DNA of 64,000 nucleotides from Sphingobacterium paucimobilis HER1398 (GCF_000416985.1 NZ_ATDL01000014.1:352945-416944), one strand, 5' to 3'; shown: positions 16,349 through 25,482, numbered from the stretch's first letter. Made by a program: numbers and translations. The notes: a model not told the origin generated them from the letters alone.

Positions 16349-17086
16349 TTATAATCCAATTGTTTGTTTTAGACGTGCGTATCCTGATTTGCTTATATTC
16401 ACTTTATCGCCATTTAAGAGTATTCCCCTATAGCTTTCTTTTTCCATAGGTTCAATTTTAGCAAGTTGATCCACTTTAATAATAAAAGATCGGTGCACAC
16501 GAACGAATTGTTTGGAATCCAGTTGTTTTTCAAAAGAAGACATGGTTTTGTTCTTGAGAAACATTCCTTCTTTGGTGTGAATTTTCACATAGTCATCGTA
16601 TGCTTCCAGATATATTACTTGCTGTACAGGGATCAATTTGATTTGTGTTCCATTTTTAACAACAATGCGCTCGAGAATTTCTTCTTCGACTTCTTCTTGG
16701 AGGTTCTTGATGGTTTTTTGCGTCTGTGCTGTTCCATGTGCATTTCTGAATTTTTGTAGCGCTAATTTAAATCTATCCTCTGATATAGGTTTTAGAAGAT
16801 AGTCAACGGCCGACTTTTCAAATGCCTTGATGGCAAATTCTTCAAAGGCAGTAGTAAATATAATATGTGGTAACTCATCCAATATCTCTAACATTTCGAA
16901 GCCTGTGAGTTTAGGCATCTGAATATCTAGAAAAACCAGGTCTGGTCGATGTTGTTGGATTGCTTTTGCACCCTCAAATCCATCCCCGCATTCGGCGATA
17001 ACTTGTATGTCACCTTCATTCTGTAGATATCCCTGGATGATCATGCGAGCGAGTGGCTCGTCATCGATAATAATTGCTTTAATCAT
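16349..17086 (-). CDS. LytTR-family response regulator
   Basis: 245 aa. Receiver domain 1-120 with the acidic pair D8/D9, phospho-acceptor D54 in LVFLDIQMPKLTG, and the lysine in DYLLKPIS near 105. The C-terminal LytTR DNA-binding domain (about 145-245) shows ERIVVKNGTQIKLIPVQQVIYLEA and FVRVHRSFIIKVDQL. Its start overlaps the end of the LytS gene by 8 bp, the usual pairing of sensor and regulator. It should bind 9-bp direct repeats spaced by about two helical turns; one such pair is found upstream of the operon at 19099-19127. Confidence 0.94.
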   Translation of the reverse strand: MIKAIIIDDEPLARMIIQGYLQNEGDIQVIAECGDGFEGAKAIQQHRPDLVFLDIQMPKLTGFEMLEILDELPHIIFTTAFEEFAIKAFEKSAVDYLLKPISEDRFKLALQKFRNAHGTAQTQKTIKNLQEEVEEEILERIVVKNGTQIKLIPVQQVIYLEAYDDYVKIHTKEGMFLKNKTMSSFEKQLDSKQFVRVHRSFIIKVDQLAKIEPMEKESYRGILLNGDKVNISKSGYARLKQTIGL

Positions 17087-18125
17087 GTTGAGGTATTTTT
17101 ATAATTGCTGTGAATTTATTTTCTGTCTTTCTAACACTTAATAAATCGGTTCGTCCGTAGATTAGAAAGAGCCGACGTTGTATACTGGTCAGACCGAAGC
17201 CTGTGCCTTTTGCGTTGTAAAATTGGTCCGAATCGTAGGGGTTGGTGATTTCAATAGTCAACATATGCAACTCCAGACTGATGTTTGTCTCGATGAGTAC
17301 GTCTCCCGTGACGTTGTAGAGGCCATGTTTGATTGCATTTTCCATTAGAGGTTGGACAATCATGCTCGGCACTTTGGCCGATAGAACTTCTTCAGGATAG
17401 TTGAAAGTGGTGTTGAGACGATGGCCAAATCTGACTTTTTCGATTTCAAGGTAAAGTTCCAGATGTTTGATTTCATCGGCTAATTGTATTAATTGTTTAT
17501 CGTCTTTTCGTAAGGTCCCTCTTAAGAAATCGGATAATTGAAACGTCATTTTTTTTGCCAAGTCTGGTTTTACTGTAATCAGTGCGATTATAGAATTTAA
17601 ACTGTTGAATAAGAAATGGGGTTGGAGTTGCTGCCTTAGGTTATAGAGTTCGGCGTCTCGTACGAGTTTCTCAGATTCTTCCTTTCGCTTTTTGTTCTCC
17701 TTATATTCTTCCTGTATGTTCCAAAAAATATTGATGATCATGACGCACACAAGCAGTAGAAAGTTGATGATAAATCGATAAGGTAAGCGTTCGTAAAAAT
17801 GATTGATAGAGGTGCTGTCAAAAAAACGAGTGAGTGAAAAAATCGAAATACCTAAACTCAATATTGTTAAAAGAATACATATTATAGTAATTTTTAGGTA
17901 TTGATTTTTTTTGGGCATATAAAACTGCATAGAGCTAAATATAAGGTAACAGCAGGCTGTTATTGCTAAGGCTCCAATTGCTGGTTCCATTGGATTTACT
18001 TTAAGTGGATGAAACTCCCACCATAGTAGAAAGTAAGAGACTAGAAAATATAGAACAAATATGGTCCATGAGCTGATGTGGATCAGCATGTTTTTTGACT
18101 TTAATTTAAATAGTGCCGATGCCAT
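17079..18125 (-). CDS. LytS/YehU-type sensor histidine kinase
   Basis: 348 aa. Four hydrophobic segments fill residues 15-135 (about 18-38, 48-66, 78-98, 116-136), a short coiled linker follows, and the His_kinase domain starts at about 160: LRQQLQPHFLFNSLNSI with the phospho-acceptor H170. ATP-binding N box is VQPLMENAIKHGLY and the G box GTGFGLTSIQRR. There is no extracytoplasmic sensor domain, so the signal is probably sensed in the membrane or passed on by the LiaF-like protein encoded 9 bp upstream. Overlaps the response regulator gene. Confidence 0.94.
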   Translation of the reverse strand: MASALFKLKSKNMLIHISSWTIFVLYFLVSYFLLWWEFHPLKVNPMEPAIGALAITACCYLIFSSMQFYMPKKNQYLKITIICILLTILSLGISIFSLTRFFDSTSINHFYERLPYRFIINFLLLVCVMIINIFWNIQEEYKENKKRKEESEKLVRDAELYNLRQQLQPHFLFNSLNSIIALITVKPDLAKKMTFQLSDFLRGTLRKDDKQLIQLADEIKHLELYLEIEKVRFGHRLNTTFNYPEEVLSAKVPSMIVQPLMENAIKHGLYNVTGDVLIETNISLELHMLTIEITNPYDSDQFYNAKGTGFGLTSIQRRLFLIYGRTDLLSVRKTENKFTAIIKIPQHD

Positions 18126-18134
18126 TGCTGTGTA

Positions 18135-19052
18135 CTAGCTGTTTTTTATAGTCAGACTTCCAAAAATTGAGGTGCCTGTAATGAAAAGTTTTTTGTTTTC
18201 ATCAAAAGCATGATTGATGATCACGCGTCTGTCATCATTCTCACTCAGGATGGATGAAACAGAAGGTGATACCATCCAGTGTGGGGGCACAATTATCTTT
18301 GTGCTTCCAAATAGTTGAAAGACATCAATTACAATCGGTTGATTGAGATCCGCTTGCAGTAGATTGACTTCAGTGCTTCCAAAAATATTGGTCATTGTGC
18401 CTCCTAAGAAATTTTTGGATAAAACTATTTTCTTAGCACTCCCAAATATGGAATCAATTTTTAAATAATTTTCAGCATAATAATAGCTATTTCGATGGGC
18501 ATCCTGATAATTGCTGTTTTGTTCTTGAGAACCGAAGTTTTTAGCATCTTGAGCAGAAGATTCTTGTGATGCGCCAGGGACAGACAAATCAATGACTCTT
18601 TTGTCCCAGTCAAATTCGTCTGTGGGGTGAGGTGGATCTGCTGGTGGAGGCGTTGGTATTTCTGGCGCTTTACGATTTCTATTGACAATAAATATACCCA
18701 AAACAATAGCTATAGCCGGGATGAGTATTTTCCCTGGATTGAATCCAATCATATCTTTCAAAAGAAATATTCCTCCAATGGTAATTAAGATAATCGATGA
18801 CTTTTTTTGAAACTTGGAATTAACGCCAATAACAACACCAATAATAATGAGTATCATCTGCCATCCAAATATCCACCGCGGAAATAGATAGCCAAAATCT
18901 AAGTTTTTTAATAATAGAAAAAAACCAAACAATATAATTATGGCCCCCACCATGGTGGAACTCTTATTGTTATTTGGTGGAAGTACGGGCTTCTGTTGCA
19001 TCTTCTCTCTTGTTTCCATTTTGTTTTTTTTATCTATTTCAAAGATAATCAT
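18135..19052 (-). CDS. LiaF-like membrane protein (DUF5668 / cell-wall stress regulator type)
   Basis: 305 aa. The N-terminal part has four short hydrophobic helices (about 33-50, 58-76, 83-99, 108-124) as in DUF5668/LiaF transmembrane regions. A proline- and charge-rich linker (130-185) leads to a beta-helical LiaF-like C-terminal domain with repeated IFGS motifs (SIFGSAKKIVLS, NIFGSTEVNLL, QLFGSTKIIVP, SIFGSLTI). In Firmicutes LiaF restrains the LiaRS cell-envelope stress system; here it heads an operon with a LytS-type kinase and LytTR regulator, so a similar three-component arrangement is inferred. The in-frame ATG at 19019 (METREK) is an alternative start. Confidence 0.85.
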   Translation of the reverse strand: MIIFEIDKKNKMETREKMQQKPVLPPNNNKSSTMVGAIIILFGFFLLLKNLDFGYLFPRWIFGWQMILIIIGVVIGVNSKFQKKSSIILITIGGIFLLKDMIGFNPGKILIPAIAIVLGIFIVNRNRKAPEIPTPPPADPPHPTDEFDWDKRVIDLSVPGASQESSAQDAKNFGSQEQNSNYQDAHRNSYYYAENYLKIDSIFGSAKKIVLSKNFLGGTMTNIFGSTEVNLLQADLNQPIVIDVFQLFGSTKIIVPPHWMVSPSVSSILSENDDRRVIINHAFDENKKLFITGTSIFGSLTIKNS

Positions 19053-19098
19053 AGCGCTTATAGGAATTTACTTCTATTAGGTATATGATTTCCTCTGT

Positions 19099-19127
19099 TC
19101 GGTAAATGGCTTTATTTAGTCGGTGAA
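19099..19127 (-). promoter_or_regulatory. Probable LytTR direct-repeat binding site
   Basis: TCGGTAAA (19099-19106) and TCGGTGAA (19120-19127) repeat with a 21-bp period; on the minus strand these read TTTACCGA and TTCACCGA. LytTR proteins characteristically bind two 9-bp direct repeats with this spacing. The pair lies 47-75 bp before the first gene of the LiaF/LytS/LytTR operon, suiting autoregulation. Confidence 0.45.
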
Positions 19128-19267
19128 AATACCATACTTCTTAATGGAATTAAAATAAAGTGATAAAAAAAATAATTTTTTCAATAAAATTTGGATGTTT
19201 AAAATTAATTATTATATATTTATGGAATTAAAAAATAGGATTTAAACTTAAATACTTAACTAGACTA

Positions 19268-19606
19268 ATGGGAGATTTTGAAAACAAAGAGCGTGAAGAA
19301 GTATTTTCAAAAAAGGTGAGAGCTGGAAAACGTACTTATTTTTTTGATGTAAAAGCGACGCGATCAAATGATTACTATGTGACTATCACTGAGAGCAAGA
19401 AGCGTTTTGAAGATGGTCAATTTATCAAACACAAAATATTCTTGTATAAAGAAGATTTTGAGAAATTTGCAGAAGGACTGACAGAGGTGGTGGATTACAT
19501 CAAATCAAATCAAGAGGTTGTTGAGAAGAGATATGAGCCTAGTCAAGATGATTCTGCTTACGAAAGTAATGAAGAGTTGGTAGAGAAAGATAACTATTCT
19601 TTCTAA
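19268..19606 (+). CDS. DUF3276 (PUR-alpha-like) nucleic-acid-binding protein
   Basis: 112 aa. The single domain (about 10-95) is DUF3276, the bacterial PUR fold: VFSKKVRAGKRTYFFDVKAT, YYVTITESKKRF, HKIFLYKEDFEKFAEGL. The acidic tail after residue 100 is unstructured-looking. PUR proteins bind single-stranded DNA or RNA; a spirochaete homologue regulates translation and transcription. Specific targets here are unknown. The gene is divergent from the LiaF operon with a 215-bp AT-rich intergenic region, and is followed by a normal hairpin terminator. Confidence 0.9.
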   Translation: MGDFENKEREEVFSKKVRAGKRTYFFDVKATRSNDYYVTITESKKRFEDGQFIKHKIFLYKEDFEKFAEGLTEVVDYIKSNQEVVEKRYEPSQDDSAYESNEELVEKDNYSF

Positions 19607-19631
19607 ACCTTTACTTTTTATGTTATAATGA

Positions 19632-19655
19632 GCCACTTTTGTAAAGTGGCTTTTT
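19632..19655 (+). terminator. Terminator of the DUF3276 gene
   Basis: GCCACTTT / AAAGTGGC stem with the 3-nt loop TGT followed by T5. Confidence 0.88.
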
Positions 19656-19975
19656 CTGTGTTTAACTAGCAGGATTTATGTTGGTGAAACAGGATGTTGA
19701 TACTACTTCTGTTGAATTTAGTGAAAAGCTGTGAATATGTTACACCGCTGCTTGCAAAAGAAATGCACTATTTCCTATTTTCGTAAAAACTATTTTTGAC
19801 TTTATTTAGTAATCCAGCTAATTCGCAAATTGCGGAACCAGAAATAATCAGGTGATGACCGTAAGCTAGCGGTACTGATAGGAATGCATCTAATATCCAT
19901 ATGTTATGGGGTTATAGATGTTATTATGGTAAAGCTGGACAAGATAATAAAAGATGAAAACCAAATAATATATAT
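19656..19975 (+). promoter_or_regulatory. Gene-free region, probable promoter and leader of the DPP IV gene
   Basis: About 320 bp without a credible gene. A -7-like TATTTTTG at 19791-19798 (and TATTTTCG at 19776-19783) would give a leader of about 170 nt. That leader holds three small inverted repeats: CGCAAATTGCG (19824-19834), ACCG/CGGT (19858-19873) and CCATA/TATGG (19897-19909). No known riboswitch or RNA family was recognised; an 18-codon frame at 19678 is not convincing. Confidence 0.3.
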
Positions 19976-22102
19976 ATGAACAAATTGTTTAGCGGTCTTT
20001 TGAGTGTATCACTTTTCTTTGTGCAATACTCTGCTGATGCCCAGATGAAAAAATTGAACTTCGATGAGTCCTGGGGAAGGGGGTACACGGTCACAAAAGC
20101 GATAAATGGTTATCCAGGATGGGCTGATAAAGATCATTATCTAGAGACGGATGCCAATGATCATAAGATGTACAAAGTAGATGTAAAATCTGGTAAGCGA
20201 GAGTTATATATATCGGCACCGACGAATGATGTACGTGTATTTGTAAAAGATAAAGATGTTTATATTAAATATGGTCAAGATGCTGCAAAGAGACTCACCA
20301 ACTCTCCGGACGAAGAAGAACAAAACCCAACATTATCACCTGATGGTAAACATGTAGCTTTTACAAAGAAAAGTAACTTATTCAGTGTAGATGTTGCTAC
20401 GGGTACGGAGGTTCAATATACTAATGACGGAACAGATGTTATTTACAATGGGTGGTCATCTTGGGTATATTATGAGGAAATATTAGGCAGGCCCACAAAT
20501 TACAGAGCATTCTGGTGGTCTCCTGATAGCAAACAGATTGCTTTTATGCGATTTGACGACACCAAGGTTCCTATGTTCCCAATATATGTGTCCAAGGGAC
20601 AGAATGGCTATTTGGAAGAAACTATATATCCAAAAGCAGGACAGAGCAATCCGGAAGTAAAGATCGGGTTTGTAAAAGTAGAAGGGTCGCCTGTAATCTG
20701 GGCTGAATTTAATGAAAAAGATGATCAGTATTTCGGACAACCTTATTGGAGTTTCGATAGTCAATCAATCATGATTCAATGGATGAATAGAGATCAGAAT
20801 AATCTGAAATTCTATGCTGTAAACCCTGTTACAGGTGTAAAAAAGGAAATTTATAATGAGGTGCAGCCGTCTTGGATAAATTTGGATCACGATGAGCGCA
20901 TCACTTATTTAGCTGACAACAAACATTATATCCTGAAGTCGGATAAAACAGGATGGGCACATTATTATTTGTATACACTAGAAGGAAAGCTGTTGAATCC
21001 TATTACGCAAGGAGATTGGCAGGTGACTGCACTGGCTCATATTGATGAGAAGAGTAAGGTGGTTTATTTTACGGCGCGTAAAGAGAATTCTGCAACTGCG
21101 GATTTATATCGTGTGGATTATTCAGGAAAGAATATGAAGAGACTGACCTTTGGTGATTTTACCCATAATGTAAATGTCTCTCCTGATGGAAAGTATTTTA
21201 TAACCAATTATTCGAATGTAACCACTCCTAATAGAGTTGCTTTGGTGGATAATCAGGGAAAGATTGTAAAAGAATTGGCAGACTCTAGATCGGAAAATTT
21301 TAATGACTATAAGATCGGGAAAACCGAGTATTTTACCATCAAATCAGATGATGGTAAATTTGATTTACCGATTGTGATTACCTATCCAACAGACTTTGAC
21401 GAGAACAGGGCATATCCTGTCATTATGAGTATTTATGGGGGGCCAGATGCAGGTACTGTTAGAAATACTTGGAAAGGAACATTAAATCAACACTGGGCTA
21501 ATGAAGGTATTGTGCAGATCGCATGTGACCATAGAGCTTCTGGGCACTTTGGTAAGCAAGGTGTAGCATGGATGCATAGAAATCTGGGGCACTGGGAGAT
21601 GATTGATTATATTACTGTTGCCAAGTGGTTAAAAGCCAAGTCTTGGGTGGCGAAGAATAAGCTTTTAATTACAGGACATAGCTATGGTGGATATATGACT
21701 TGCTTAGCGTTGACCAAAGGGGCTGACTATTTTGATTATGGAATTTCAGGTGCTCCAGTGACAAGTTGGGAACTTTATGATACGCATTATACAGAGCGTT
21801 GGATGGATACACCACAAGATAATCCTGAAGGATATAAAAATGGTTCTATCTTAAATTATGTGGATAAATATAAAGGTGGATTAAGAATTATGCATGGTGA
21901 TTTGGATGACAACGTCCATATGCAAAATACGATACAATTGATCGATGCACTTACAGATCGTAATGTGCCTTTTGAGTTAATGATTTATCCAGGTAGTAGA
22001 CACGGCTGGAATAGATCTAAAGTTGCTTACGATTTTCGAGAAAGAGCACGTTTTTATTATCAATATCTTTTAGAAAAACCTTTACCCGGAGAATTCAACT
22101 AG
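19976..22102 (+). CDS. Dipeptidyl peptidase IV (S9 family)
   Basis: 708 aa with a signal peptide (about 1-22, ending SADA). N-terminal beta-propeller (DPPIV_N, about 90-450) includes the double glutamate EE at 167-168 in WVYYEEILGR, which in DPP IV holds the substrate N-terminus and marks true DPP IV rather than other S9 peptidases. The alpha/beta hydrolase domain has the nucleophile S569 in GHSYGGY, an Asp in GDLDDNVH (644-645) and H676 in SRHGWNR. It should remove Xaa-Pro dipeptides from peptides in the periplasm. Monocistronic, with a terminator after the stop. Confidence 0.95.
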   Translation: MNKLFSGLLSVSLFFVQYSADAQMKKLNFDESWGRGYTVTKAINGYPGWADKDHYLETDANDHKMYKVDVKSGKRELYISAPTNDVRVFVKDKDVYIKYGQDAAKRLTNSPDEEEQNPTLSPDGKHVAFTKKSNLFSVDVATGTEVQYTNDGTDVIYNGWSSWVYYEEILGRPTNYRAFWWSPDSKQIAFMRFDDTKVPMFPIYVSKGQNGYLEETIYPKAGQSNPEVKIGFVKVEGSPVIWAEFNEKDDQYFGQPYWSFDSQSIMIQWMNRDQNNLKFYAVNPVTGVKKEIYNEVQPSWINLDHDERITYLADNKHYILKSDKTGWAHYYLYTLEGKLLNPITQGDWQVTALAHIDEKSKVVYFTARKENSATADLYRVDYSGKNMKRLTFGDFTHNVNVSPDGKYFITNYSNVTTPNRVALVDNQGKIVKELADSRSENFNDYKIGKTEYFTIKSDDGKFDLPIVITYPTDFDENRAYPVIMSIYGGPDAGTVRNTWKGTLNQHWANEGIVQIACDHRASGHFGKQGVAWMHRNLGHWEMIDYITVAKWLKAKSWVAKNKLLITGHSYGGYMTCLALTKGADYFDYGISGAPVTSWELYDTHYTERWMDTPQDNPEGYKNGSILNYVDKYKGGLRIMHGDLDDNVHMQNTIQLIDALTDRNVPFELMIYPGSRHGWNRSKVAYDFRERARFYYQYLLEKPLPGEFN

Positions 22103-22115
22103 TTTCTCTCTGCTG

Positions 22116-22151
22116 ACTGGTGATGGTTGTTAAAAACTATCACCAGTTTTT
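22116..22151 (+). terminator. Terminator of the DPP IV gene
   Basis: Stem ACTGGTGATGGTT / AACTATCACCAGT with one G-U pair, followed by T5, 14 bp after the stop. Confidence 0.85.
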
Positions 22152-22180
22152 GATGTAATCCAAAAAAAACATCATCTTTG
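22150..22180 (+). promoter_or_regulatory. Promoter of the membrane protein-dxr-rseP operon
   Basis: TTG at 22150-22152, 20 bp spacer, CATCTTTG at 22173-22180 (one mismatch to TAnnTTTG). The ATG is 17 bp further. It directly follows the preceding terminator T run. Confidence 0.45.
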
Positions 22181-22197
22181 CACTATTATCCATTTGT

Positions 22198-22989
22198 ATG
22201 TTAGAATTTCTAAAGGAAAGCACATTTAAAGCAAACGATGTGTTTTTCAGAGCCTTGAATATTTTAAAGAAACATTACATTTCTGTTGCAGGATTATGTT
22301 TTCTTCTTTTTGTGACGAATAATTTGTCTGCTTTTCTAGCCATGTACCTCAGTGATATTACGGGGAGTGCCATAAAGGTATTGCTGTTGCTTGTTTTTGT
22401 AATATTATTTTTTGGGTTACAGCTTGTTCTGGTCAAGAGAGCAATATTATTAGCAAGTAATGTGGAACATGCAGCGCTAATGACTTACATTCCGTCACCC
22501 AAACAATTTTTGAATTTTCTATCGGGATTGATAATCTATTCTCTTTTGACAAGTGTCGTTTATTTAGGGTGTGCAATTTTATGTATGCCACTTTTGTATA
22601 TGGGAGTGCAAATGGAAACTATTTTATCAGAAATAAATCCATTATTGACGGGGATTTTCATGATGTTTATTTTGATTAGAATTTCTTTTTTTCCATTTTT
22701 TATTTTAGAAAAGAACCATAATATTTTCAGAGCGGCTCGTTTAAGTATTGCGTTTACTAAGGGAAATGTCATGAACTTATTTATGTTGATGTTAGTTCTG
22801 GCCTCTGCTTATATTTTACAAATGACTTTCGAATATTTTGAGTACCCTCTTTTTGCAAAAATATCAAGTATATTGAATACTTTTATCATCATTCCTTCTG
22901 TGAGTTTGGTTATGGCTATCGCTTACGTGGATATGATGAAAGAATATAAGGGGAGCGATGATCCTGAACTGTTTAAGAATATAATTTAA
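22198..22989 (+). CDS. Six-helix membrane protein of unknown function
   Basis: 263 aa with about six hydrophobic segments (roughly 28-50, 60-88, 103-133, 147-168, 193-216, 224-248) and no soluble domain. I do not recognise a named family beyond a general resemblance to glycerophosphoryl-diester-like or DUF975-type integral membrane proteins, and I would not assign it. It starts an apparent operon: 11 bp before dxr, which in turn is 10 bp before rseP, so it is expressed together with isoprenoid synthesis and envelope proteolysis. Confidence 0.75.
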   Translation: MLEFLKESTFKANDVFFRALNILKKHYISVAGLCFLLFVTNNLSAFLAMYLSDITGSAIKVLLLLVFVILFFGLQLVLVKRAILLASNVEHAALMTYIPSPKQFLNFLSGLIIYSLLTSVVYLGCAILCMPLLYMGVQMETILSEINPLLTGIFMMFILIRISFFPFFILEKNHNIFRAARLSIAFTKGNVMNLFMLMLVLASAYILQMTFEYFEYPLFAKISSILNTFIIIPSVSLVMAIAYVDMMKEYKGSDDPELFKNII

Positions 22990-23000
22990 GAAAGGATAAG

Positions 23001-24164
23001 TTGGAGAAAAAGAGTATTGCTATATTAGGATCTACAGGTAGTATTGGTACGCAAGCCCTGGATGTAATTAGATCCTTTCCTGATAAATTTGAAGCTTCCG
23101 TACTAACAGCCAGTAACAGTGTAGATCTATTGATTCAACAAGCTATTGAGTTTGAGCCAAAGCTTGTCGTTATTATCAATGAAGAGCATTCTGCGAAAGT
23201 TCAGTCGGCTTTGTCACATACAGACTGTAAAGTTTTGACGGGAGAGGAAGCCTTAATTGAAGCAGCTGCATTTATAGGGGTAGATATTGTTCTCAATGCC
23301 ATAGTAGGATCGGCAGGATTGAGACCCACAATAGAAGCTATAAAGTCAGGTAAAGATATTGCGCTGGCAAATAAGGAAACACTGGTGATGGCAGGAGAGT
23401 TGGTTATGGGGTTGGCTCGGGAATATGATGTGAAAATATTACCGGTAGATTCCGAACACTCAGCGATATTCCAATGTCTGGTAGGTGAGGAAAATAAAAT
23501 AGAGAAAATATATCTTACAGCATCTGGAGGTCCTTTTCGAGGTAAAACAACGACAGATCTAGCTAAGGTAACGCGCGAACAGGCCTTAAAACATCCCAAT
23601 TGGGCGATGGGGGCCAAAATTACTATAGATTCTGCATCTTTAATGAATAAAGGATTAGAGGTTATAGAGGCTAAATGGTTATTTGATTTAGAAGTCTCTG
23701 AAGTTGATGTTATCGTGCATCCTCAGTCTATAATTCACTCTATCGTGCAGTTTGAAGATGGATCAATGAAGGCACAGATGGGAGCCCCTGATATGAGGGT
23801 GCCTATTCAGTATGCATTGACCTATCCCAACCGCTTAAAGAATGATTTTACTCGTTTTAATTTTCTAGAACATCCAGCACTTACATTCGAACGACCTGAC
23901 ATCGATACGTTCAGAAATCTTGGACTAGCGTACGATGCATTGAAACAGGGAGGGAACAGGTGCTGTGTACTTAATGCCGCTAATGAGATTGTTGTTGACG
24001 CCTTTCTGAAAGATGAACTGTCATTTTTAGGAATGTCAACGGTGTTGGAGGAGACATTATGTCAGATAAGCAATAGAGAGAGCCTGAGTTTGGAGGATTA
24101 CATTGCTTTTGATGAAGAAAGCAGACTTGTGGCACGAGATTTAATACGTAAGTTGAGAAACTAA
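23001..24164 (+). CDS. dxr: 1-deoxy-D-xylulose 5-phosphate reductoisomerase
   Basis: 387 aa. Dxr makes 2-C-methyl-erythritol 4-phosphate, the first committed step of the MEP isoprenoid pathway, using NADPH and a divalent metal. Signatures: N-terminal nucleotide site ILGSTGSIGTQALDVI, ALANKETLVMAGE, the metal ligands in PVDSEHSAIFQC, TASGGPFRG, WAMGAKITIDSASLMNKGLEVIEA (in two stretches), and HPQSIIHS. The start codon is TTG at 23001 with AAAGGAT placed upstream; no ATG is available that would preserve the NADPH site. Sits between the membrane protein gene and rseP with only 10-11 bp gaps. Confidence 0.95.
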   Translation: MEKKSIAILGSTGSIGTQALDVIRSFPDKFEASVLTASNSVDLLIQQAIEFEPKLVVIINEEHSAKVQSALSHTDCKVLTGEEALIEAAAFIGVDIVLNAIVGSAGLRPTIEAIKSGKDIALANKETLVMAGELVMGLAREYDVKILPVDSEHSAIFQCLVGEENKIEKIYLTASGGPFRGKTTTDLAKVTREQALKHPNWAMGAKITIDSASLMNKGLEVIEAKWLFDLEVSEVDVIVHPQSIIHSIVQFEDGSMKAQMGAPDMRVPIQYALTYPNRLKNDFTRFNFLEHPALTFERPDIDTFRNLGLAYDALKQGGNRCCVLNAANEIVVDAFLKDELSFLGMSTVLEETLCQISNRESLSLEDYIAFDEESRLVARDLIRKLRN

Positions 24165-24174
24165 TATTTAATAG

Positions 24175-25482
24175 ATGGGAACATTGGTAATGATTGGGCA
24201 GGTTATTTTAGCACTGTCAATTTTAATTATATTACATGAGTTAGGACATTTTTTAGCAGCAAGAATGTTCGGTATTAAAGTCGAGAAGTTTTATTTGTTT
24301 TTCGATGCTTGGGGCGTAAAGCTTTTTAAGTTTAATTATAAAGGTTGTGAGTATGGTATTGGTTGGTTGCCATTAGGAGGTTATGTTAAGATCGCCGGGA
24401 TGATTGATGAATCCATGGATACAGCACAGCTGAAGGAAGAACCAAAACCTTGGGAGTTTCGTTCTAAACCTGCTTGGCAGCGTCTTATCGTTATGTTGGG
24501 GGGGATTATAGTGAACGTTATCGTCGGTATCGTTGCCTTTTGGATGATTACTTTCAAGTACGGTGAAGCCGATTTAGATAATACAAGATTGTATGGTGTA
24601 AAACCTGGTATCATAGGAGAGAAGGTAGGTCTAAAAGAAGGTGATAAGATCGTAGGTGTTAATGGTAATAAGGCCCATTTGTTTTACAAGGATTTGATGA
24701 CTTCTGATGTATTGATGGGGGATGCGACATTACAGGTTGAACGAGCGGGTAATACCTTAGATATCGTGCTGCCAGCAACAATGTTAAATGAAATCGCTGA
24801 ACATAAAAGAAATGAATTTGTAACGCCTATATTTAAAATAGTTCCAATAGATTCTGTAGCGAAGGGATCACGTGCTGAGAAGATGGGACTTTTAAAAGGG
24901 GATAGTATCATTGGTATTAATGGGGTGTCTGTGGCTCGAATTGATGTTTTTCAAGAAGAGGTTGCTAAGAATAAAGGCAAGGAAATAAAACTGGATATCA
25001 TCCGTGGAGTGGACTCTCTACAATTGATCGCAGCGGCTGATACCTCCTCTATATTAGGATTTATTAATGCTATGCCTGAGGTCAGACGCACCTATACTTT
25101 TGTGGAGTCTTTGCCTATTGGTGTGAACAAGGCTTTCTCTGTAATAACGGACAATATCAAGGGATTTGGCAAAATTTTTAAAGGTGAGGTACGAGCAGAT
25201 AAGGCTTTGTCGGGACCTGTAGGTATTGCTAAGATGTTCGGTAGTGAAGTGGATTGGTTTCGCTTTTGGACGCTTGTAGGTACGTTGTCGATGGCTCTTG
25301 CCTTTATGAACTTGTTACCGATTCCGGCATTGGACGGCGGTCATGTTATTTTCTTGTTGGTAGAGATGGTTCAAGGAAAACCGTTAAGTGATAAGTTTTT
25401 GGAGACGGCACAGATGGTCGGTTTTTTTATTCTGATAGCTTTGATGCTCTTCACATTTGGGAATGATATTCTCAAGTGGTAA
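24175..25482 (+). CDS. rseP: RIP site-2 zinc metalloprotease RseP
   Basis: 435 aa. The zinc site HELGH is at residues 21-25 inside the first transmembrane helix, and the second zinc ligand lies in NLLPIPALDGGH near the C-terminus. Two PDZ domains fill the middle (about 130-210 and 215-290; GLKEGDKIVGVNGNK and GLLKGDSIIGINGVS). Four membrane segments. RseP cleaves membrane-embedded anti-sigma factors and leftover signal peptides. Its coupling to dxr in one operon is common in bacteria. Confidence 0.95.
   Translation: MGTLVMIGQVILALSILIILHELGHFLAARMFGIKVEKFYLFFDAWGVKLFKFNYKGCEYGIGWLPLGGYVKIAGMIDESMDTAQLKEEPKPWEFRSKPAWQRLIVMLGGIIVNVIVGIVAFWMITFKYGEADLDNTRLYGVKPGIIGEKVGLKEGDKIVGVNGNKAHLFYKDLMTSDVLMGDATLQVERAGNTLDIVLPATMLNEIAEHKRNEFVTPIFKIVPIDSVAKGSRAEKMGLLKGDSIIGINGVSVARIDVFQEEVAKNKGKEIKLDIIRGVDSLQLIAAADTSSILGFINAMPEVRRTYTFVESLPIGVNKAFSVITDNIKGFGKIFKGEVRADKALSGPVGIAKMFGSEVDWFRFWTLVGTLSMALAFMNLLPIPALDGGHVIFLLVEMVQGKPLSDKFLETAQMVGFFILIALMLFTFGNDILKW

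Noticed and set aside
19678..19734. 18-codon frame (MLVKQDVDTTSVEFSEKL)
   Set aside because: Too short, no ribosome site, and located right after a terminator; nothing supports translation.
23201..23617. 138-aa frame on the minus strand
   Set aside because: Antisense shadow within dxr, which has all its family motifs.
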